NCBI RefSeq assembly: GCF_032854445.1
Contig: NC_088306.1
Coordinates: 19,317,764-19,381,763 of the forward strand
Length of the DNA stretch: 64,000 nucleotides
From: Liolophura sinensis
Taxonomy: Eukaryota > Mollusca > Polyplacophora > Chitonida > Chitonidae
Direction: 5' to 3'
Part shown: one piece after another, positions 45,598-59,800 of the stretch
Layout of the letters: each line of letters starts with the position of its first letter
Numbering within the stretch: position 1 is the stretch's first letter
Position numbers and translations under genes: made by a program
The notes under the pieces: generated by a model
Database searches by the model: none
What the model saw: the letters and a program-made list of their open reading frames with translations, nothing else
What the model was told of the DNA's origin: nothing

Positions 45598-46111
45598 TAC
45601 GCTGTTACCAATATGCTAATTAATGATATCAGAGATATCTCATGATATACTTGTACCTGGCAAGTCTTGTGATATATGAACTCATTCATCCACATTTAGA
45701 CAATACAATTGTTGTAATCCGTGCAGTATGCATTCCCCTCAGAGGAGTTAATTGACAGGTATCAGAACATTCTATGCATAGTTGTTTCACCTTTTCCTTC
45801 AAAATTTGTGAGAATTTATATTTTTTTAGTAAAAATAAAATGTATATCAAGGTTTACTTTACTAACCTAAATGCCTATCTACATGTAGTGTGGAATAAAC
45901 TTCCATTTCTATTATGCTTGGATTGTTACGGTTTTCCTGATTTTTTATATAGCCTTCAAACCTGTTTTTAGTATTTATAAGGTATTTAGCGCACAAGGTA
46001 CATCTGTGTCCTATATTTCTTCACAAATTGTCTGTGTGTCCTACATTTTTGAAAACGGTTTCCTTTACTTGTGAAATAATGTTCCTGCTATGGGTGTCTA
46101 GGAGTTTTACT

Positions 46112-46757
46112 GTCATGTAGGTGAACGTTATTATTTTAGCCATTGTTCCAAAGGAGAAGAAAACATAAAAAAGATGCCAAAATCAGATGAAAGAGCATCA
46201 AAACTTATTTGCAAATTTGGTCTATAATATATTTTTTTTTTTTCAGGAAAAAATGGTATTTGAAAATATTTTTGTATGGTGGGTATTTGGGACCACCTTT
46301 TGGTATTTATCGTCTTTGCATAATAATATTCTAAATAAAGATGTCATGCTTGTTTCATAAATGTATTTGAATGTGAATTTGTTGTTTACATCCAGACATG
46401 TGTTTATTCTGAATTATGATGATATTTATGAATATATTAAAAATATAAATAAATTCAAAATCAAGGTTTAACACGGTTTTCAGCTGAAAAGACCAAATTC
46501 TGGAGTAAATATGTTAATTTAATAAGTTTTACATCCTCATTTATAACATTATTACACAGAGACCATATATACCAAATGGTGGTCCCAAATACCCACCATA
46601 CAAACATTATTTTCAAGTGCCTTTTTATTTTTTAACAGAAAAATAAAATAAAAATATTTATTAAAAGATTATTTTTACTAACTTTTCGGACTCTTTCATC
46701 TAAACTTTATGTAGTTTTTACATTTTCTTCACCTTTAAGATCGTTCACCTTACTGAC
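46112..46757. mobile_element. Large inverted-repeat (foldback) element
   Basis: Arms of about 210 bases face each other around a loop of about 210. The best block is TGTATGGTGGGTATTTGGGA (about 46274) against TCCCAAATACCCACCATACA (about 46582). Outer blocks include GTAGGTGAACG (46117) against CGTTCACCTTAC (46743) and AGATGAAAGAGCATC against the complement of GACTCTTTCATCT. No coding frame. Nothing else is seen between 45600 and 46110. Confidence 0.8.
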
Positions 46758-47034
46758 TGTCAAATGTCCACTAGACTAATGTCCACTAGACTAGATCGCC
46801 TTTACCTGGAACATGGGGAGCGGAAGACAAAGTTGCAAAATGTGTGCCACACACTGGTTACATATGTTTAACTTTTCTGTGACATCACAAAAGCTTCATC
46901 CAGGAGGGAATTAAAAGTACATCATGAGAAGACTTTGTTTCGGACATGTCATGTGGTATTGTACCCATTGATTTTTTCAAGAAAAATAATATCCTGTTTT
47001 AGGTTCAAATGCACCCTAGAATGTGTGTGTTCTC

Positions 47035-47130
47035 TGTCCGATTTCCTCCCACCATAATGCTGGCTGCCATATTATAAAGTGAGATATTCTTGAGAACGGA
47101 GTAAAACACCAATTACATAAATAAATTTGG
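47035..47130 (+). mobile_element. SINE 3' end
   Basis: GTCCGATTTCCTCCCACCAT, AATGCTGGCTGCCATATTAT, GAGATATTCTTGAGAACGG and ACACCAATTACATAAATAAA. Confidence 0.8.
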
Positions 47131-47858
47131 AGGAAACCACCCACTAGCAAAACGGTTGCTAGTTGAAGTATTTGTCCTGCGTTATTCCCTCTGGCGACCA
47201 GTGGAAGCAGAGTTTTAGTTTGACAATAATGATTTCAACAAAATGTCATTTTATATCTACAACACATGAGCTTGTATCTGTGACTAAGTACATGTACATC
47301 TTTGTATTTTAATAGCTATTGCCCTTACATGTATAAAGTAAATTTTAGAAAAAACAAGACACTAAAACAAGTTCTCTCATTAAGCTCCACTGCCCTATAG
47401 CAACCATCGGTAAATTTTTTGGCTACTAAAGCCTTGAGAACAGCTGAAACCTGGGAATGTCCGAAATTCCCTCTTTATGTCTGAGTGAAGGTCAAAGACA
47501 CCCATATGTACCTATATCCCTCCATAACTCGACTGATTGATTGTAACGTCATACTCACAAAGCTTTCACTTATGACTGCAGTTGATCAGGTTTGTAGGTG
47601 GAGGAAACCCGAGTGCCCAAACTAATGAAATGCATCCAGTGAATTATTTTTTTAATATTATCTGACTGCTTTGTATTGTCTGACACAAATTTGTATTTTT
47701 CATTTAAACGATGGTGATTAATAGACAGTTTTTTAGGTGGAGACCAGTGAGTGGTTAGAACCACTGACCTTAGACAAGTTACTAGGGACAGTTCCCACCA
47801 TGCCAATCTGAGGGATTGCTTGGATGGTGCCATGATTGCCAACAACTGCTAAGGATGA
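47131..47858. other. No gene seen
   Basis: Unique sequence leading into the 48-bp array. A 91-codon minus-strand frame ends at 47570 but has no domain, start context or splice partner. Confidence 0.45.
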
Positions 47859-47859
47859 T

Positions 47860-50800
47860 GGTTAACAAGGGAACTGCATCTGTGACATCACCACAGAATC
47901 ACCAGATTGTAAACTGGGGAACTGCATCTGTGCCATCACCACAGAATCACCAGAGTGTGAACAAGGGATCTGCATCGGTGCGATCACCACAGAATCACCA
48001 TAGTGTGAACTAGGGATCTGCATCGGTGCGATCACCACAGAATTACTAGAGTGTGAACTGGGGAACTGCATCGGTGCGATCACCACAGAATCACCAGAGT
48101 GTGAACTAGAGAACTGCATCAGTGCGATCACCACAGAATCACTAGAATGTGAACTGGGGTACTGCATCAGTGAGATCACCACAGAATCACCAGAGTGTGA
48201 GCTGGGGAATTGCATCGGTGCGATCACCACAGAATCACCAGAGTGTGGTGTGATCACCACAGAATCACCAGAGTGTGAACTAGGGTACGGCATTGGTGCG
48301 ATCACCACAGAATCACTAGAGTGTAAACTAGGGTACTGCATCAGTGAGATCACCACAGAATCACCAGAGTGTGAGCTGGGGAATTGCATCGGTGCGATCA
48401 CCACAGAATCACCAGAGTGTGAACTGGGGGACTGCATCGGTGCGATCAGCACAGAATCACCAGAGTGTGAGCTGGGGGACTGCATCGGTGCGCTCACCAC
48501 AGAATCACCAGAGTGTGAACTGGGGGACTGCATCGGTGCGATCAGCACAGAATCACCAGAGTGTGAGCTGGGGAACTGCATCGGTGCGATCACCACAGAA
48601 TCACCAGAGTGTGAACTGGGGGACTGCATCGGTGCGATCACCACAGAATCACCAGAGTGTGAACTGGGGGACTGCATCGGTGCGATCACCACAGAATCAC
48701 CAGATTGTGAACTAGGGAACTGCATCTATGCGATCACCACAGAATCACCAGAGTGCGAGCTGGGGAACTGCATCGGTGTGATCAGCACAGAATCACCAGA
48801 GTTTGAACTAGGATGCTGCATCAGTGCGATCACCACAGAATCACCAGAGCGTGAACTAGGGTACTGCATCAGTGCGATCACCACAGAATCACCAGATTGT
48901 GAACTAGGGAACTGCATCAGTGTGATCACCACAGAATCACCAGAGTGTGAACTGGGGGACTCAATCAGTGAGATCACCACAGAATCACCAGAGCGTGAAC
49001 TAGGGAATTGCTTCGGTGCGATCACCACAGAATCACCAGATTGTGAACTGGGGGACTGCATCAGTGCGATCACCACAGAATCACCAGAGTGTGAACTAGG
49101 GAACTGCATCGATGCGATCACCACAGAATCACAAGAGTGTGAGCTAGGGAATTGCATCGGTGCGATCACCCCAGAATCACCAGATTGTGAACTGGGGGAC
49201 AGCAGCAGTGCGATCACCACAGAATCACCAGAGTGTGAACTAGGGTACTGCATCGATGCGATCACCACAGAATCACCAGAGTGTGAACTGGGGAATTGCA
49301 TCAGTGCGATGACCACAGAATCACCAGAGTGTGAACTAGGGAACTACATCGGTGCGATCACCACAGAATTACCAGAGTGTGAACTGGGGAACTGCATCGG
49401 TGCGATCACCACAGAATCACCAGAGTGTGAACTAAAGTACTGCATCAGTGTGATCACCACAGAATCACTAGAGTGTGAACTGGGGTACTGCATCAGTGAG
49501 ATCACCACAGAATCACCAGAGTGTGGTGTGATCACCACAGAATCACCAGAGTGTGAACTAGGGTACTGCATTGGTGCAATCACCACAGAATCACAAGAGT
49601 GTGAACTGGGGGACTGCATCAGTGAGACCACCACAGAATCACCAGAGTGTGAGATGGGGAATTGCATTGGTGCGATCACCACAGAATCACCAGAGTGTGA
49701 ACTGGGAGACTGCATCGGCGCGATCACCACAGAATCACTAGAGTGTGAACTGGTGGACTGCATCGGTGCGATCACCACAGAATCACCAGAGTGTGAGCTG
49801 GGGAATTGCATTGGTGCGATCACCACAGAATCACCAGAGTGTGAACTGGTGGACTGCATCGGTGCGATCACCACAGAATCACCAGAGTGTGAACTGGGGA
49901 ATTGCATCGGTGCGATCACCACAGAATCACCAGAGTGTGAACTGGGGGACTGCATCGGTGCAATCACCACAGAATCACCAGAGTGTGAGCTGGGGAATTG
50001 CATCGGTGCGATCACCACAGAATTACCAGAGTGTGAAGTAGGGAACTGCATCTATGCGATCACCACAGAATCACCAGAGTGCAAGCTGGGGAACTGCATC
50101 GGTGTGATCAGCACAGAATCACCAGAGTTTGAACTAGGATGCTGCATCAGTGCGATCACCACAGAATCACCAGAGTGTGAGCTGGGGAATTGCATCGGTG
50201 CGATCACCACAGAATCACCAGAGTGTGAACTGGGAGACTGCATCGGTGCGATCACCACAGAATCACTAGAGTGTGAACTGGTGGACTGCATCAGTGCGAT
50301 CACCACAGAATCACCAGAGTGCGAGCTGGGGAATTGCATTGGTGCGATCACCACAGAATCACCAGAGTGTGAACTGGTGGACTGCATCGGTGCGATCACC
50401 ACAGAATCACAAGAGTGTGAACTGGGGAATTGCAACGGTGCGATCACCACAGAATCACCAGATTGTGAACTGGGGGACTGCATCAGTGCGATCACCACAG
50501 AATCACCAGAGTGTGAACTAGGGAACTGCATCGATGCGATCACCACAGAATCACAAGAGTGTGAGCTAGGGAATTGCATCGGTGCGATCACCCCAGAATC
50601 ACCAGATTGTGAACTGGGGGACAGCAGCAGTGCGATCACCACAGAATCACCAGAGTGTGAACTAGGGTACTGCATCGATGCGATCACCACAGAATCACCA
50701 GAGTGTGAACTGGGGAATTGCATCAGTGCGATCACCACAGAATCACCAGAGTGTGAACTAGGGTACTGCATCAGTGTGATCACCACAGAATCACTAGAGT

Positions 50801-53800
50801 GTGAACTGGGGTACTGCATCAGTGAGATCACCACAGAATCACCAGAGTGTGGTGTGATCACCACAGAATCACCAGAGTGTGAACTAGGGTACTGCATTGG
50901 TGAAATCACCACAGAATCACCAGAGTGTGAACTGGGGGACAGCATCGGTGCGATCACCACAGAATCACCAGAGTGTGAACTGGGGGACTGCATCAGTGAG
51001 ACCACCACAGAATCACCAGAGTGTGAGCTGGGGAATTGCATCGGTGCGATCACCACAGAATCACCAGAGTGTGAACTGGTGGACTGCATCGGTGCGATCA
51101 CCACAGAATCACCAGAGTGTGAACTGGTGGACTGCATCGGTGCGATCACCACAGAATCACCAGAGTGTGAACTGGGGAATTGCATCGGTGCGATCACCAC
51201 AGAATCACCAGAGTGTGAACTGGGGGACTGCATCGGTGCAATCACCACAGAATCACCAGAGTGTGAGCTGGGGAATTGCATCGGTGCGATCACCACAGAA
51301 TCACCAGAGCGTGAACTAGGGTACTGAATCAGTGCGATCACCCCAGAATCACCAGATTGTGAACTAGGGAACTGCATCAGTGCGATCACCACAGAATCAC
51401 CAGAGTGTGAACTGGGGGACTGCATCGGTGCGATCACCACAGAATCACCAGAGCGTGAACTAGGGAATTGCTTCGGTGCGATCACCACAGAATCACCAGA
51501 TTGTGAACTGGGGGACTGCATCAGTGAGATTACCACAGAATCACCAGATTGTGAACTGGGAGACAGCATCAGTGCGATCACCACAGAATCACTAGAGTGT
51601 GAACTGGGGTACTGCATCGGTGAGATCACCACAGAATCACCAGAGTGTGGTGTGGTCACCACAGAATCACCAGAGTGTGAACTAGGGTACTGCATTGGTG
51701 CAATCACCACAGAATCACTAGAGTGTGAACTAGGGTACTGCATCAGTGAGATCACCACAGAATCACCAGAGTGTGAACTGGGGGACTGCATCATTGAGAC
51801 CACCACAGAATCACCAGAGTGTGAGCTGGGGAATTGCATTGGTGCGATCACCACAGAATCACCAGAGTGTGAACTGGGGGACTGCATCGGTGCGATCACC
51901 ACAGAATCACCAGAGTGTGAACTGGGGAATTGCATCGGTGCGATCACCACAGAATCACCAGAGTGTGAACTGGGGAACTGCATCGGTGCGATCACCACAG
52001 AATCACCAGAGTGTGAACTGGGGAATTGCATCGGTGTGATCACCACAGAATCACCAGAGTGTGAACTGGGGGACTGCATCGGTGCGATCACCACAGAATC
52101 ACCAGAGTGTGAGCTGGGGAATTGCATCGGTGCGATCACCACAGAATAACCAGAGTGAGAGCTGGGGAACTGCATCGGTGTGATCAGCACAGAATCACCA
52201 GAGTTTGAACTGGGATGCTGCATCAGTGCGATCACCACAGAATCACCAGAGTGTGAACTGGGGAACTGCATCGGTGCGATCACCACAGAATCACCAGAGC
52301 GTGAACTAGGGTACTGCATCAGTGCGATCACCACAGAATCACCAGATTGTGAACTAGGGAACTGCATCAGTGTGATCACCACAGAATCACCAGAGTGTGA
52401 ACTGGGGGACTGCATCAGTGAGATCACCACAGAATCACCAGAGCGTGAACTAGGGAATTGCTTCGGTGTGATCACCACAGAATCACCAGATTGTGAACTG
52501 GGGGACTGCATGAGTGCAATCACCACAGAATCACCAGAGTGTGAACTAGGGAACTGCATCGACGCGATCACCACAGAATCAGAAGAGTGTGAGTTAGGGA
52601 ATTGCATCGGTGCGATCACCACAGAATCACCAGATTGTGAACTGGAGGACAGCATCGGTGCGATCACCACAGAATCACCAGAGTGAGAACTAGGGAACTG
52701 CATCGATGCGATCACCACAGAATCACCATAGTGTGAACTGGGGAATTGCATCAGTGCAATCACCACAGAATCACCATAGTGTGAACTAGGAATCTGCATC
52801 GGTGCGATCACCACAGAATTACTAGAGTGTGAACTGGGGAACTGCATCGGTGCGATCACCACAGAATTACTAGAGTGTGAACTGGGGAACTGCATCGGTG
52901 CGATCACCACAGAATCACCAGAGTGTGAACTAGGGAACTGCATCGGTGCGATCACCACAGAATCACCAGAGTGTGAACTAGGGAACTGCATCAGTGTGAT
53001 CACCACAGAATCACCAGTGCGTGAACTAGGGTACTGCATCAGTGCGATCACCACAGAATCACCAGATTGTGAACTAGGGAACTGCATCAGTGTGATCACC
53101 ACAGAATCACCAGAGTGTGAACTGGGGGACTGCATCGACGCGATCACCACAGAATCAGAAGAGTGTGAGTTAGGGAATTGCATCGGTGCGATCACCACAG
53201 AATCACCAGATTGTGAACTGGAGGACAGCATCGGTGCGATCACCACAGAATCACCAGAATGTGAACTAGGGAACTGCATCGATGCGATCACCACAGAATC
53301 ACCATAGTGTGAACTGGGGAATTGCATCAGTGCAATCACCACAGAATCACCATAGTGTGAACTAGGGATCTGCATCGGTGTGATCACCACAGAATTACTA
53401 GAGTGTGAACTGGGGAACTGCATCGGTGCGATCACCACAGAATCACCAGAGTGTGAACTAGGATGCTGCATCGGTGCGATCACCACAGAATCACCATAGT
53501 GTGAACTGGGGAACTGCATCGGTGCGATCACCACAGAATCACCAGAGTGTGAACTGGGGAATTGCATCGGTGCGATCACCACAGAATCACCAGATTGTGA
53601 ACTAGGGAACTGCATCAGTGTGATCACCACAGAATCACCAGAGCGTGAACTAGGGTACTGCATCAGTGCGATCACCACAGAATCACCAGATTGTGAACTA
53701 GGGAACTGCATCAGTGTGATCACCACAGAATCACCAGAGTGTGAACTGGGGGACTGCATCAGTGCGATCACCACAGAATCACCAGAGCGTGAACTAGGGT

Positions 53801-56800
53801 ATTGCTTCGGTGCGATCACCACAGAATCACCAGATTGTGAACTGGGGGACTGCATCAGTGCGATCACCACAGAATCACCAGAGTGCGAGCTGGGGAATTG
53901 CATTGGTGCGATCACCACAGAATCACCAGAGTGTGAACTGGTGGACTGCATCGGTGCGATCACCACAGAATCACAAGAGTGTGAACTGGGGAATTGCAAC
54001 GGTGCGATCACCACAGAATCACCAGATTGTGAACTGGGGGACTGCATCAGTGCGATCACCACAGAATCACCAGAGTGTGAACTAGGGAACTGCATCGATG
54101 CGATCACCACAGAATCACAAGAGTGTGAGCTAGGGAATTGCATCGGTGCGATCACCCCAGAATCACCAGATTGTGAACTGGGGGACAGCAGCAGTGCGAT
54201 CACCACAGAATCACCAGAGTGTGAACTAGGGTACTGCATCGATGCGATCACCACAGAATCACCAGAGTGTGAACTGGGGAATTGCATCAGTGCGATCACC
54301 ACAGAATCACCAGAGTGTGAACTAGGGAACTACATCGGTGCGATCACCACAGAATTACCAGAGTGTGAACTGGGGAACTGCATCGGTGCGATCACCACAG
54401 AATCACCAGAGTGTGAACTAGGGAACTGCATCGGTGCGATCACCACAGAATCACCAGAGTGTGAACTAGGGTACTGCATCAGTGTGATCACCACAGAATC
54501 ACTAGAGTGTGAACTGGGGTACTGCATCAGTGAGATCACCACAGAATCACCAGAGTGTGGTGTGATCACCACAGAATCACCAGAGTGTGAACTAGGGTAC
54601 TGCATTGGTGCAATCACCACAGAATCACCAGAGTGTGAACTGGGGGACAGCATCGGTGCGATCACCACAGAATCACCAGAGTGTGAACTGGGGGACTGCA
54701 TCAGTGAGACCACCACAGAATCACCAGAGTGTGAGCTGGGGAATTGCATCGGTGCGATCACCACAGAATCACCAGAGTGTAAACTGGGAGACTGCATCGG
54801 TGCGATCACCACAGAATCACCAGAGTGTGAACTGGGAGACTGCATCGGTGCGATCACCACAGAATCACTAGAGTGTGAACTGGTGGACTGCATCGGTGCG
54901 ATTACCACAGAATCACCAGAGTGTGAACTGGTGGACTGCATCGGTGCGATCACCACAGAATCACCAGAGTGTGAACTGGGGAATTGCATCGGTGCGATCA
55001 CCACAGAATCACAAGAGTGTGAACTGGGGGACTGCATCGGTGCAATCACCACAGAATCACCAGAGTGTGAGCTGGGGAATTGCATCGGTGCGATCACCAC
55101 AGAATCACCAGACTGTGAACTAGGGAACTGCATCTATGCGATCACCACAGAATCACCAGAGTGCGAGCTGGGGAACTGCATCGGTGTGATTAGCACAGAA
55201 TCACCAGAGTTTGAACTAGGATGCTGCATCAGTGCGATCACCACAGAATCACAAGAGTGTGAACTGGGGAACTGCATCGGTGCGATCACCACAGAATCAC
55301 CAGAGCGTGAACTAAGGTACTGAATCAGTGCGATCACCACAGAATCACCAGATTGTGAACTAGGGAACTGCATCAGTGCGATCACCACAGAATCACCAGA
55401 GTGTGAACTGGGGGACTGCATCAGTGCGATCACCACAGAATCACCAGAGCGTGAACTAGGGAATTGCTTCGGTGCGATCACCACAGAATCACCAGATTGT
55501 GAACTGGGGGACTGCATCAGTGAGATTACCACAGAATCACCAGATTGTGAACTGGGAGACAGCATCAGTGCGATCACCACAGAATCACTAGAGTGTGAAC
55601 TGGGGTACTGCATCAGTGAGATCACCACAGAATCACCAGAGTGTGGTGTGGTCACCACAGAATCACCAGAGTGTGAACTAGGGTACTGCATTGGTGCAAT
55701 CACCACAGAATCACCAGATTGTGAACTGGGGGACTGCATCAGTGAGATTACCACAGAATCACCAGAGTGTGAACTGGGGGACTGCATCGGTGTGATCACC
55801 ACAGAATCACCAGAGTGTGAACTGGGGAACTGCATCATTGAGACCACCACAGAATCACCAGATTGTGAACTGGGGGACTGCATCAGTGCGATCACCACAG
55901 AATCACCAGAGTGTGAACTAGGGAACTGCATCGATGCGATCACCACAGAATCACAAGAGTGTGAGCTAGGGAATTGCATCGGTGCGATCACCCCAGAATC
56001 ACCAGATTGTGAACTGGGGGACAGCAGCAGTGCGATCACCACAGAATCACCAGAGTGTGAACTAGGGTACTGCATCGATGCGATCACCACAGAATCACCA
56101 GAGTGTGAACTGGGGAATTGCATCAGTGCGATCACCACAGAATCACCAGAGTGTGAACTAGGGAACTACATCGGTGCGATCACCACAGAATTACCAGAGT
56201 GTGAACTGGGGAACTGCATCGGTGCGATCACCACAGAATCACCAGAGTGTGAACTAAAGTACTGCATCAGTGTGATCACCACAGAATCACTAGAGTGTGA
56301 ACTGGGGTACTGCATCAGTGAGATCACCACAGAATCACCAGAGTGTGGTGTGATCACCACAGAATCACCAGAGTGTGAACTAGGGTACTGCATTGGTGCA
56401 ATCACCACAGAATCACAAGAGTGTGAACTGGGGGACTGCATCAGTGAGACCACCACAGAATCACCAGAGTGTGAGATGGGGAATTGCATTGGTGCGATCA
56501 CCACAGAATCACCAGAGTGTGAACTGGGAGACTGCATCGGTGCGATCACCACAGAATCACTAGAGTGTGAACTGGTGGACTGCATCGGTGCGATCACCAC
56601 AGAATCACCAGAGTGTGAGCTGGGGAATTGCATTGGTGCGATCACCACAGAATCACCAGAGTGTGAACTGGTGGACTGCATCGGTGCGATCACCACAGAA
56701 TCACCAGAGTGTGAACTGGGGAATTGCATCGGTACGATCACCACAGAATCACCAGAGTGTGAACTGGGGGACTGCATCGGTGCAATCACCACAGAATCAC

Positions 56801-59800
56801 CAGAGTGTGAGCTGGGGAATTGCATCGGTGCGATCACCACAGAATTACCAGAGTGTGAAGTAGGGAACTGCATCTATGCGATCACCACAGAATCACCAGA
56901 GTGGAAGCTGGGGAACTGCATCGGTGTGATCAGCACAGAATCACCAGAGTTTGAACTAGGATGCTGCATCAGTGCGATCACCACAGAATCACCAGAGTGT
57001 GAGCTGGGGAATTGCATCGGTGCGATCACCACAGAATCACCAGAGTGTGAACTGGGAGACTGCATCGGTGCGATCACCACAGAATCACTAGAGTGTGAAC
57101 TGGTGGACTGCAGCAGTGCGATCACCACAGAATCACCAGAGTGCGAGCTGGGGAATTGCATTGGTGCGATCACCACAGAATCACCAGAGTGTGAAGTGGT
57201 GGACTGCATCGGTGCGATCACCACAGAATCACAAGAGTGTGAACTGGGGAATTGCAACGGTGCGATCACCACAGAATCACCAGATTGTGAACTGGGGGAC
57301 TGCATCAGTGCGATCACCACAGAATCACCAGAGTGTGAACTAGGGAACTGCATCGATGCGATCACCACAGAATCACAAGAGTGTGAGCTAGGGAATTGCA
57401 TCGGTGCGATCACCCCAGAATCACCAGATTGTGAACTGGGGGACAGCAGCAGTGCGATCACCACAGAATCACCAGAGTGTGAACTAGGGTACTGCATCGA
57501 TGCGATCACCACAGAATCACCAGAGTGTGAACTGGGGAATTGCATCAGTGCGATCACCACAGAATCACCAGAGTGTGAACTAGGGAACTACATCGGTGCG
57601 ATCACCACAGAATTACCAGAGTGTGAACTGGGGAACTGCATCGGTGCGATCACCACAGAATCACCAGAGTGTGAACTAGGGAACTGCATCGGTGCGATCA
57701 CCACAGAATCACCAGAGTGTGAACTAGGGTACTGCATCAGTGTGATCACCACAGAATCACTAGAGTGTGAACTGGGGTACTGCATCAGTGAGATCACCAC
57801 AGAATCACCAGAGTGTGGTGTGATCACCACAGAATCACCAGAGTGTGAACTAGGGTACTGCATTGGTGCAATCACCACAGAATCACCAGAGTGTGAACTG
57901 GGGGACAGCATCGGTGCGATCACCACAGAATCACCAGAGTGTGAACTGGGGGACTGCATCAGTGAGACCACCACAGAATCACCAGAGTGTGAGCTGGGGA
58001 ATTGCATCGGTGCGATCACCACAGAATCACCAGAGTGTGAACTGGGAGACTGCATCGGTGCGATCACCACAGAATCACCAGAGTGTGAACTGGGAGACTG
58101 CATCGGTGCGATCACCACAGAATCACTAGAGTGTGAACTGGTGGACTGCATCGGTGCGATCACCACAGAATCACCAGAGTGTGAACTGGTGGACTGCATC
58201 GGTGCGATCACCACAGAATCACCAGAGTGTGAACTGGGGAATTGCATCGGTGCGATCACCACAGAATCACCAGAGTGTGAACTGGGGGACTGCATCGGTG
58301 CAATCACCACAGAATCACCAGAGTGTGAGCTGGGGAATTGCATCGGTGCGATCACCACAGAATCACCAGACTGTGAACTAGGGAACTGCATCTATGCGAT
58401 CACCACAGAATCACCAGAGTGCGAGCTGGGGAACTGCATCGGTGTGATCAGCACAGAATCACCAGAGTGTGAACTAGGATGCTGCATCAGTGCGATCACC
58501 ACAGAATCACAAGAGTGTGAACTGGGGAACTGCATCGGTGCGATCACCACAGAATCACCAGAGCGTGAACTAGGGTACTGAATCAGTGCGATCACCACAG
58601 AATCACCAGATTGTGAACTAGGGAACTGCATCAGTGCGATCACCACAGAATCACCAGAGTGTGAACTGGGGGACTGCATCGGTGCGATCACCACAGAATC
58701 ACCAGAGCGTGAACTAGGGAATTGCTTCGGTGCGATCACCACAGAATCACCAGATTGTGAACTGGGGGACTGCATCAGTGAGATTACCACAGAATCACCA
58801 GATTGTGAACTGGGAGACAGCATCAGTGCGATCACCACAGAATCACTAGAGTGTGAACTGGGGTACTGCATCAGTGAGATCACCACAGAATCACCAGAGT
58901 GTGGTGTGGTCACCACAGAATCACCAGAGTGTGAACTAGGGTACTGCATTGGTGCAATCACCACAGAATCACTAGAGTGTGAACTAGGGTACTGCATCAG
59001 TGAGATCACCACAGAATCACCAGAGTGTGAACTGGGGGACTGCATCGGTGTGATCACCACAGAATCACCAGACTGTGAACTGGGGAACTGCATCATTGAG
59101 ACCACCACAGAATCACCAGAGTGTGAGCTGGGGAATTGCATTGGTGCGATCACCACAGAATCACCAGAGTGTGAACTGGGGAATTGCATCGGTGCGATCA
59201 CCACAGAATCACCAGAGTGTGAACTGGGGGACTGCATCGGTGCGATCACCACAGAATCACCAGAGTGTGAACTGGGGAATTGCATCGGTGTGATCACCAC
59301 AGAATCACCAGAGTGTGAACTGGGGGACTGCATCGGTGCGATCACCACAGAATCACCAGAGTGTGAGCTGGGGAATTGCATCAGTGCGATCACCACAGAA
59401 TCACCAGAGTGTGAACTAGGGAACTGCATCAGTGCGATCACCACAGAATAACCAGAGTGCGAGCTGGGGAACTGCATCGGTGTGATCAGCACAGAATCAC
59501 CAGAGTTTGAACTGGGATGCTGCATCAGTGCGATCACCACAGAATCACCAGAGTGTGAACTGGGGAACTGCATCGGTGCGATCACCACAGAATCACCAGA
59601 GCGTGAACTAGGGTACTGCATCAGTGCGATCACCACAGAATCACCAGATTGTGAACTAGGGAACTGCATCAGTGTGATCACCACAGAATCACCAGAGTGT
59701 GAACTGGGGGACTGCATCAGTGAGATCACCACAGAATCACCAGAGCGTGAACTAGGGAATTGCTTCGGTGTGATCACCACAGAATCACCAGATTGTGAAC

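Noticed and set aside
48250-51327. 1,025-codon + frame (ITTESPECELGNCIGA repeats)
   Set aside because: Same reasoning; the + frame is also cut by TAG, TGA and TAA in several units.
50052-54302. 1,416-codon minus-strand frame (MQFPSSHSGDSVVIAP repeats)
   Set aside because: Product of a 48-bp unit without stops in this frame; no start context, flanking domain or splice sites. Kept only as a testable point in the findings.
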